NCBI RefSeq assembly: GCF_020686945.1
Contig: NZ_JAJEPR010000014.1
Span: 20,625-84,624 of the forward strand
Length of the DNA stretch: 64,000 bases
Direction of reading: 5' to 3'
Source of the DNA: Limivivens faecihominis
GTDB lineage: Bacteria; Bacillota; Clostridia; Lachnospirales; Lachnospiraceae
How positions within the stretch are numbered: the first letter of the stretch is position 1; every line of letters begins with the position of its first letter. A model generated the notes under the pieces. It was not told the DNA's origin. It made no database searches and worked only from the letters and a program-made list of their open reading frames with translations. Of the stretch, positions 58,677 to 64,000 are shown in pieces. A program made the position numbers and the translations under genes.

Positions 58677-60602
58677 TTAAAAGGAAAAGATCGCTGCCCC
58701 ATAGCCCGAAAGATCGTAAGAGAAAGAAGTCTCTCTCTGACCGGAGGGGATGTTTTCTGCCTCGTAGATTTTATGGAGCTCTTCTCTAGTTCCGCCGAAT
58801 TTTTTCCAGCTGCTGTCAAGGAGAAGCTCGTAGCTGCCGCCGCCCGGCGTTCCCAGGCGGTACTCTTTCCGCTCCACCGGAGTGAAATTGATGACAAAGA
58901 GAAGATTTTTCCCATTTCTCCCGAAACGGGCGAAGCTCACGATACTCTCCTCCGCGTCGTCGGGATCCATCCACTGGAAGCCGCCGGGCTCATAGTCCAG
59001 CTCGTAGAGAGCCGGATATTCCCGATAGATTTCGTAGAGGGAGTGCATGTAGCGCTGCATTCCCAGATGCTTCGGCTCGGATAAAAGGAACCAGTCCAGT
59101 TCCCGGTTTTCGCTCCACTCCCGCTCCTGGGCAAATTCCTGACCCATGAAAAGAAGTTTTTTCCCGGGATGACCGATGTAGAAGCCATAGTAGGCCCGAA
59201 GATCCCCGAAGGGGTCCAGACCTTCCCCGGCGGGCATTTTTCCCAGAAGAGAATGTTTTCCGTGGACCACCTCGTCGTGGGAGAGTGCCTGGATAAAATG
59301 CTCCGTATAAGCGTAAACCATGCCAAAAGTCAGATGGTCGTGATGATAGCTTCGGTAAATCGGGTCTTTTTCCATATAGGCCAGGGTGTCGTTCATCCAG
59401 CCCATGTTCCATTTCATATGAAAGCCCAGACCCTGACCCTCCGGCTCCCCGGTGACACCCGGCCAGGAAGTGGATTCCTCCGCGATCATCACGCTTCCGG
59501 GAGCAAACTTCCGGGTCGTCCGGTTTAAAAGCTGGAGAAATTCCACTGCTTCCAGGTTCTGATTGCCGCCGTAAATGTTGGGAATCCACTCCCCCGGTCC
59601 TCTGCCGTAATCCAGATAGAGCATGGAGGAAACCGCATCCACCCGAAGACCGTCCAGATGGTATTCCTTCAGCCAGAAAACTGCGCTGGCGCAGAGAAAG
59701 TTCCGCACTTCTTTTTTTCCATAGTCAAAGACCTTCGTGCCCCACTCCCGGTGCTCGCCCTTCCGGGGATCTTCGTACTCATAGAGGGGCGTCCCGTCAA
59801 AGCAGGCCAGCCCGTGGGCATCCTTCGGGAAATGAGCCGGTACCCAGTCGAGATACACGCCGATCCCTTTCCGGTGCAGGTAATCCACCAGATACATAAA
59901 ATCTTTCGGATTTCCATATCTGGATGTAGGTGCAAAATACCCGGTTACCTGATAGCCCCAGGACCCGTCGAATGGATACTCCAGAATCCCCAAAAGTTCC
60001 ACATGAGTGTAGCCCATCTCCTCCGCATAGTCTCCCAGCGCATGGGCTAGCTGCTTATAATTAAGGAAGCCGTCGGGATCCGCCTCAGTTATGGGCCGTT
60101 TTTGAAAGGAGCCCGGATGGACTTCCAGGATATTGATAGGCTCAGTCCGATAGTCTTTTTTCTCCCGCCTGGTCATCCATTCCTGATCCCGCCAGCGGTA
60201 ATCCTCAATGCCGGCCACTCGGGAAGCGTTTCCCGGTCTTACCTCGCTCTCGAAGGCATAGGGATCTGCCTTATAGAGGACCTCACCGGTCCGTGTGTGG
60301 ATACAGTATTTGTAGAGATCCCCCTCGATGGCTCCCGGCACAAAAAGCTCATAGATTCCGGAAGCTCCCAGCCGCTCCATGCACCCGGCAGCCTCCCGCC
60401 AGCCATTAAAAGTCCCCACCACGCTGACAGACTTCGCCGCCGGCGCCCAGACAGAAAAACACACGCCTTCCATCCCGTCTTTCTCCGTCAGATGTGCTCC
60501 AAACCGTTCATAAACCTCAAAATGCTGCCCGATTCCAAAAAGATACTGGTCCACCTGCCCTGTCATGGTCACATCCTGATACTGCTTCATTCTCTCGTAC
60601 AT
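58677..60602 (-). CDS. glgB: 1,4-alpha-glucan branching enzyme
   Basis: A 641-residue GH13 enzyme making alpha-1,6 branches in glycogen. CBM48 module near residues 30-110 (FSVWAPAAKSVSVVGTFNGW), catalytic barrel with DWVPAHFP, the nucleophile Asp in LRVDAVSSML, the acid Glu in MIAEESTSWPG and the final LSHDEVVHGK. Slightly short but complete. The start is uncertain: ATG at 60602 is listed, with an alternative four codons on at 60590. Other glg genes are absent here. Confidence 0.93.
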   Translation of the reverse strand: MYERMKQYQDVTMTGQVDQYLFGIGQHFEVYERFGAHLTEKDGMEGVCFSVWAPAAKSVSVVGTFNGWREAAGCMERLGASGIYELFVPGAIEGDLYKYCIHTRTGEVLYKADPYAFESEVRPGNASRVAGIEDYRWRDQEWMTRREKKDYRTEPINILEVHPGSFQKRPITEADPDGFLNYKQLAHALGDYAEEMGYTHVELLGILEYPFDGSWGYQVTGYFAPTSRYGNPKDFMYLVDYLHRKGIGVYLDWVPAHFPKDAHGLACFDGTPLYEYEDPRKGEHREWGTKVFDYGKKEVRNFLCASAVFWLKEYHLDGLRVDAVSSMLYLDYGRGPGEWIPNIYGGNQNLEAVEFLQLLNRTTRKFAPGSVMIAEESTSWPGVTGEPEGQGLGFHMKWNMGWMNDTLAYMEKDPIYRSYHHDHLTFGMVYAYTEHFIQALSHDEVVHGKHSLLGKMPAGEGLDPFGDLRAYYGFYIGHPGKKLLFMGQEFAQEREWSENRELDWFLLSEPKHLGMQRYMHSLYEIYREYPALYELDYEPGGFQWMDPDDAEESIVSFARFGRNGKNLLFVINFTPVERKEYRLGTPGGGSYELLLDSSWKKFGGTREELHKIYEAENIPSGQRETSFSYDLSGYGAAIFSF

Positions 60603-60662
60603 CCTTCCCAAACAATTCTGTCAATTTCTGTTTACCATAATAGCATTGGATGGGGCGGATGT

Positions 60663-61640
60663 CTACATCGTAAACATCACAATCAGCATTTCCACGCTCA
60701 TCTGGTCGTTCATGCGGCCTGTTTTGACGGCTTCTTCGGCTTCGACGCACTCTCTGACGGCCCGTTCCAGTTCTTCGTAAGTGAAACTTTCCATCTGCCG
60801 CCAGGAATTTTTCACGATGAAGGGCTGGATTTTCATGTGGGAGGCGATGCTGTTCTGGTCGTAGCCCTGGTTTTTCAACTCTTTCATCTGCAGAAGCTGA
60901 TTGAACTGCCGGGCGATCAGGAAGAGAATCCGCATGGGGGGCTCTTTTAACGCCAGGAGATCGTAGTAAAGGTCCATAGCTTTTTTCTGCTGCTTCTGAG
61001 CCACGGCGCGGATCATATCGAAGATCTTGTTCTCCGTCCGGGTGATGCAGATCTCCTCCACATCCTCGGGAAGAATCTCGTTTTTGTCCAGCGTGTAGCA
61101 GAAAAGCTTCTCCAGTTCCATCTGGATATTTCCCATATCGTCCCCGGCCTTCTCAAGGAAGAGACGCATCGCGGATTCCGTGATCTGTTTTCCTTCTTTT
61201 TTCACGCTGGAGAGGATCCAGCGCATAAGGCTCCGCTCGTCCTGGCGGCCAAATTCTACAATGCGGCCCACACTTTTCACAGCCTTATAGAGCTTGCCCC
61301 TCTTGTCCACTTCCTCTTCCACGAAGACCATACAGGTGGTGTCCGGCATGGACTTTATGTAGTCCGCCAGCTCGGGGCTGGCGTTTTTGAAAAAGCCGGT
61401 ATCTTCCAGAAGGATCAGCCGCTTATCTGCAAAGAAGGGCATGGTCTCCGCCTGGTCGATGACTGCCTTCGGGTCCACATTTTTTCCCGTATAGACGGAA
61501 AGATTCATCGTGTCGCCCTCGGGAAGCACGGCCTCCGTCAGCTTTTTCTTATAGAGCTGGCGGAGATAGGGCTCCTCCCCGCAGAGAAGATATACTTTCT
61601 GAAACTCTTTTTTCCGAATGTCCTCTATTAAATCCTTCAT
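60663..61640 (-). CDS. holA: DNA polymerase III delta subunit
   Basis: A 325-residue clamp-loader subunit that opens the sliding clamp. The YLLCGEEPYLRQLYKKKL N-terminus and ETMPFFADKRLILLED are HolA signatures; the C-terminal helical collar is present. AGGAGG lies upstream of the ATG and an extended promoter-like TATAAT about 40 bases before. In many Firmicutes holA follows comEC, but here the two are about 60 kb apart. The adjacent SASP gene lies 83 bases upstream. Confidence 0.92.
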   Translation of the reverse strand: MKDLIEDIRKKEFQKVYLLCGEEPYLRQLYKKKLTEAVLPEGDTMNLSVYTGKNVDPKAVIDQAETMPFFADKRLILLEDTGFFKNASPELADYIKSMPDTTCMVFVEEEVDKRGKLYKAVKSVGRIVEFGRQDERSLMRWILSSVKKEGKQITESAMRLFLEKAGDDMGNIQMELEKLFCYTLDKNEILPEDVEEICITRTENKIFDMIRAVAQKQQKKAMDLYYDLLALKEPPMRILFLIARQFNQLLQMKELKNQGYDQNSIASHMKIQPFIVKNSWRQMESFTYEELERAVRECVEAEEAVKTGRMNDQMSVEMLIVMFTM

Positions 61641-61723
61641 GGTTCCTCCTGTTATCCGGTAAAATTACTGTCTCCATTATAGCGCATTCTCTTCTTCCGG
61701 GGAACCGAAAATTTTCCGGCTTT

Positions 61724-61930
61724 TTATTCCGCTTTCTCTGCCGCCTGTTTTTTCATTTCTTTTTTCCGGCGGGTCATAAGGCCTCCCACCCGGCCGGTCT
61801 CCTTGGCGGAGAGACTTTTCCAGCCTTCCTTCATCACCCGGTCCAGAAGCCCCAGTTCCTCGGCGATCTCGTATTTCAGCTCCTCCTCCGGGGTCAGATT
61901 GTGAAGATCGATCTTTTTCTTTTTTGACAT
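61724..61930 (-). CDS. Alpha/beta-type small acid-soluble spore protein
   Basis: A 68-residue SASP that coats and protects spore DNA. ELKYEIAEELGLLDRV is the germination-protease cleavage region, and KSLSAKETGRVGGLMTRRKKE the conserved DNA-binding block. The N-terminus is basic (MSKKKKIDLHN) and the tail lysine/glutamate rich, as in minor clostridial SASPs. The start at 61930 directly abuts a long hairpin; GGAG in the 3' arm of that hairpin is 13 bases away. Probably SigG-dependent. Confidence 0.88.
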   Translation of the reverse strand: MSKKKKIDLHNLTPEEELKYEIAEELGLLDRVMKEGWKSLSAKETGRVGGLMTRRKKEMKKQAAEKAE

Positions 61931-61979
61931 GATAAAAGCCACACTCCTTTTTTCTTTTTATGGAGTATGGCCTTTTATC
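61931..61979 (-). terminator. Long hairpin that spans the SASP ribosome site
   Basis: On the minus strand GATAAAAGGCCATACTCC (61962-61979) pairs with GGAGTGTGGCTTTTATC (61931-61947), 16 or more pairs around an A-rich loop. It follows the DUF4097 stop by seven bases and ends immediately before the SASP ATG. It looks like the terminator of the upstream operon and holds the GGAG site of the next gene. Confidence 0.75.
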
Positions 61980-61986
61980 GTTACTC

Positions 61987-62757
61987 TTATGCTTCTTTTT
62001 CGAAATCCACCTCAATCTCACCCATTCCACATTCCAGAGTGAATTTTTTGTCGGAACCGTTACTGATCTCCTGGCCGCTGCCAAGGCCGGAAAAATCGCG
62101 ATCCCCAAGACTGATGTTACCCATTCCGCATTCCAGGCTGTAATCGTAATCTTTTTCGGAGCCGACAAGATTCAGATACATGGAACCGATGCCGCATTTC
62201 AGATTTCCAAATTTTTTAATTTCCCCGGAGAAATCAAACTCGCCGACGCCGCATTCCCCGTCCAGCTCTTCCACCTGAAGATCGTTCACTGTGAGCGTTC
62301 CGACGCCAACCTGGGCTTTCAGCTTCCTGATGTCCGTTCCTTTCGGCACCTCCAGCACAATGGCCACGTCCTTGCTGCTGCCAAAGCTGGAAATATTGAT
62401 GCCAAAGAAATACTGAGCCTTTTTCGAATTGACTTTCAGGGTCGTTCCATTCTGCTCGCAGAAGAATTTGCCGGTTCCGACGGAGCGGAGCACGAAATCC
62501 TTACCGGATCCATAGCAGACCGTGAGCTCGCCCACGCCCATATTGAGATCCAGATTTTCTATGTTCTGAAAATGCTGTTCCTCTCCTTCGGTCACCTTTA
62601 TCTGATCGCCGGTGACAAACGAATGTTTCTCCGAATCATAGCTCACAGAAAGGTCGCCGACTCTTCCTCCCATGGTGTAAGCGGTCAGGCAGAGCACAAT
62701 TCCAAGAAGCAGAAAGCCTCCTGACAAAATAAGAGAAATCTTCGTAAATCTTTTCAT
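61987..62757 (-). CDS. DUF4097 family beta-repeat protein
   Basis: A 256-residue protein with an N-terminal membrane segment (residues about 8-30) and repeated beta strands with VGVGELTVCYG, VGVGTLTVND, GVGEFDFSGEI, GIGSMYLNLVG, GMGNISLG and GMGEIEVDFE, the regular turn of a right-handed beta helix as in DUF4097. Lies outside the membrane. Partner of the DUF1700 and PadR genes, with which it overlaps by four bases. Function unknown; such operons are often linked to envelope stress. Confidence 0.82.
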   Translation of the reverse strand: MKRFTKISLILSGGFLLLGIVLCLTAYTMGGRVGDLSVSYDSEKHSFVTGDQIKVTEGEEQHFQNIENLDLNMGVGELTVCYGSGKDFVLRSVGTGKFFCEQNGTTLKVNSKKAQYFFGINISSFGSSKDVAIVLEVPKGTDIRKLKAQVGVGTLTVNDLQVEELDGECGVGEFDFSGEIKKFGNLKCGIGSMYLNLVGSEKDYDYSLECGMGNISLGDRDFSGLGSGQEISNGSDKKFTLECGMGEIEVDFEKEA

Positions 62758-63437
62758 GCCCTTGCTCCTCCTCTTCTATGAAAAATCTTTCTACAAAGCC
62801 ATTTGATCCCCCGCCAGCAGGCCGGAACGCCTCTTCCGATCACCCACATGAGGAGAAGCAACAGCAAAATTCCTGCTGCCAGGCAGATAAAGCCGCTGCC
62901 GCAGAACATCAGAGCCACGCCGGGTGCCAGCGCAAGCCTCGCAACACCCACAACCAGAAATACAATTCCTGCAAAAAAGCCCGCCGCCATCACCATAGCC
63001 ACAGCCACAGCCAGAAGTGCCACACAGACCAGGGCCGACAGGGCCAGGGCAAACACCGTAACCAGCACCGGAATGCCAATCGGGATTCCGATAAACAGCA
63101 CCAGGCAGACGATTCCGAAGGTCCACCAGCCGCTGGATTTTTTCGGCTGCTTCTCATAGCTTCCGTAATTTTCCGGAACCGGGCGACTGGAGGTGTTTTT
63201 ATCGTAAGGGCTGCCGGCATTCTCGTAGCTGTCCGTTCCAAGACCGGTCTTCAGGCCGTTTTTGATCTGCTCGGCGACCTTCTCCGGGCTTTCCAGCTCC
63301 CGGATCACCTCCGCTTCCCGGCCTTCGCCCGCATCGTCAAAATATCCCCTGTAAAACTCCAGAGCCGCCTCCCTCTCCTCTGCCGGAATGTCCTGCAAAA
63401 GAGCGGCGAGCTTCTCCAGAAACTCCTGTTTTGTCAT
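62754..63437 (-). CDS. DUF1700 membrane protein
   Basis: A 227-residue protein. The soluble N-terminus (TKQEFLEKLAALLQDIP, EALEFYRGYFDDAGEG) is the DUF1700 signature, then a proline/serine linker and four hydrophobic helices ending in a basic tail. DUF1700 proteins are partners of PadR regulators and may bind or sense at the membrane. The start at 63437 has GGAGG eight bases upstream. Overlaps its neighbours by four bases on each side. Confidence 0.85.
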   Translation of the reverse strand: MTKQEFLEKLAALLQDIPAEEREAALEFYRGYFDDAGEGREAEVIRELESPEKVAEQIKNGLKTGLGTDSYENAGSPYDKNTSSRPVPENYGSYEKQPKKSSGWWTFGIVCLVLFIGIPIGIPVLVTVFALALSALVCVALLAVAVAMVMAAGFFAGIVFLVVGVARLALAPGVALMFCGSGFICLAAGILLLLLLMWVIGRGVPACWRGIKWLCRKIFHRRGGARA

Positions 63438-63757
63438 GGTTTTTTCCTCCCTGTAAAGATACTGGTAATTCTCTCGGAATATTCTTTCCACTCGGTAATA
63501 TAAAGATTGAGCTGGCGGCGGCCGCTCTCCGTGATCTTATAATACCGGCGGTTCCTTCCTCCGTATTCCATGTCATAGACTTCCAGGCAGCCGTCCTTTA
63601 AAAGCCGCCGCAGGACCGGATAAAGGGTAGACTCGGAAACGTCCAGGACGGCCCGGACTTCCTGGGTGATCTTGTACCCGTAGGTTCCTTCCTTCTCCTC
63701 CGACACCACAGCCAGGACAATGGCATCCAGAAGTGCTGCACCTGTGTTAAATACCAT
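63434..63757 (-). CDS. PadR family transcriptional regulator
   Basis: A 107-residue winged-helix repressor: GALLDAIVLAVVSEEKEGTYGYKITQEV, then SESTLYPVLRRLLKDGCLEVYDMEYGGRNRRYYKIT, the PadR hallmark wing. First gene of a PadR-DUF1700-DUF4097 operon. A 25-bp dyad within its promoter spacer suggests autoregulation. The inducing signal is unknown. Confidence 0.92.
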   Translation of the reverse strand: MVFNTGAALLDAIVLAVVSEEKEGTYGYKITQEVRAVLDVSESTLYPVLRRLLKDGCLEVYDMEYGGRNRRYYKITESGRRQLNLYITEWKEYSERITSIFTGRKKP

Positions 63758-63791
63758 TTGATCAACTCCTGTGTGATTACTATTTCATGGG

Positions 63792-63824
63792 CAATACTAT
63801 ATATCATATAATATTGTTTGTCAA
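63792..63824 (-). promoter_or_regulatory. padR promoter with operator dyad
   Basis: Minus strand -35 TTGACA (63819-63824), 17-base spacer, -10 TATAGT (63796-63801). The spacer lies in a 25-bp dyad (CAATA to TATTG, 63792-63816) with only a few mismatches. PadR binds such AT-rich palindromes. Confidence 0.75.
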
Positions 63825-63835
63825 GTATGTTTGAA

Positions 63836-63870
63836 ATAAAAAAATACACAGAGCATATAACCCTGTGTAT
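63836..63870 (-). terminator. Terminator for a transcript entering from beyond base 64000
   Basis: ATACACAG (63844-63851) and CTGTGTAT (63863-63870) form the stem, followed on the minus strand by TTTTTTATTTC. No open reading frame ends here; the repeat copy B lies just upstream. Confidence 0.72.
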
Positions 63871-63892
63871 CTTTTGTTATTTCTATAATCCT

Positions 63893-64000
63893 CCAAATAT
63901 TCGAAATCCGCTGATTTACTGCATAAATCGCTACTGTCTACGCTCCGCTTCGGTCGGTGCAAAACGAACATCCACTGGATGTTCTGCACCTCATATTTGG
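63893..64000. repeat. Structured intergenic repeat, copy B
   Basis: The core (63941-63990) shares CGCTCCGCTTCGGTCGGTG with copy A; the two-part hairpin is GGTGCA (63956-63961)/TGCACC (63985-63990), AAAC bulge, GAACATCC (63966-63973)/GGATGTTC (63977-63984), loop ACT. The whole 108 bp starts with CCAAATAT and ends with ATATTTGG, a perfect 8-bp inverted repeat; copy A also starts with CCAAATAT but lacks the other end. No gene is present. Confidence 0.75.

Overview
The window looks like chromosomal core DNA of a spore-forming Clostridia, most likely Lachnospiraceae. The evidence is the sporulation set (SigG, an alpha/beta SASP, a YlmC/YmxH protein, a GerM-domain lipoprotein, a CwlC-like amidase), Gram-positive style Shine-Dalgarno sites on nearly every gene, the DUF5721 and DUF4867 proteins, an Amt-PII fusion of a kind known from this family, and the absence of outer-membrane functions. 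I do not assign a genus. I see no prophage, plasmid, CRISPR array, insertion sequence with transposase, or rRNA operon.

Layout. 1-4.3 kb (minus): comEA, an OmpR-type response regulator, a sensor kinase, a GerM lipoprotein and the 5' part of comEC, apparently one competence/envelope operon. 4.4-10.8 kb: the arginine biosynthesis genes argCJBD (minus) and argG (plus), transcribed divergently from a compact control region, plus a small DMT-type transporter. 10.8-13.75 kb: a QueT-type transporter behind a structured leader that resembles a preQ1 riboswitch, a small membrane protein, a DegV protein and DUF5721. 13.8-17 kb: htpG under a CIRCE operator, then traX. 17-26.2 kb (minus): three HAD phosphatases, a GH95 fucosidase, a six-unit tandem hairpin array, then a sugar operon (DUF4867, fucose/arabinose isomerase-like protein, xylulokinase). 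26.3-33.9 kb: YdcF-like protein, acidic membrane protein, MocR regulator, glnS, lipid kinase, glycosyltransferase and mutY. 34-39.6 kb: a MITE-like element, an L,D-transpeptidase, a CwlC-like amidase and a P-type ATPase with a long acidic N-terminus. 39.9-46.8 kb: gdhA, lrgAB with a histidine phosphatase, tRNA-Gly, a nitroreductase, a HEAT-repeat methyltransferase and an Amidase_2 protein. 47-51.9 kb: guaB, nrdR, ylmC, a Gfo/Idh/MocA oxidoreductase, sigG and an acidic protein. 52-55.9 kb (minus): a phosphate system (Na/Pi cotransporter, PhoP, PhoR) behind a readable Pho box. 56-64 kb: HAD phosphatase, Amt-PII fusion, glgB, holA, SASP and a PadR-DUF1700-DUF4097 operon.

How genes work together. 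Nitrogen handling is a recurring theme (argCJBD/argG, gdhA, Amt-PII, glnS), alongside envelope and spore biology (L,D-transpeptidase, two amidases, SigG, SASP, GerM) and carbon acquisition (GH95, isomerase, kinase, glgB).

The least explained signals are noncoding: a structured repeat present twice with covarying stems (13.0 kb and 63.9 kb), the 53/54-bp tandem hairpin array at 22 kb, the terminal-inverted-repeat element at 34 kb, and three places where the 3' arm of an intrinsic terminator also carries the ribosome binding site of the next gene. All functional names rest on reading protein motifs and gene context; no database search was run.
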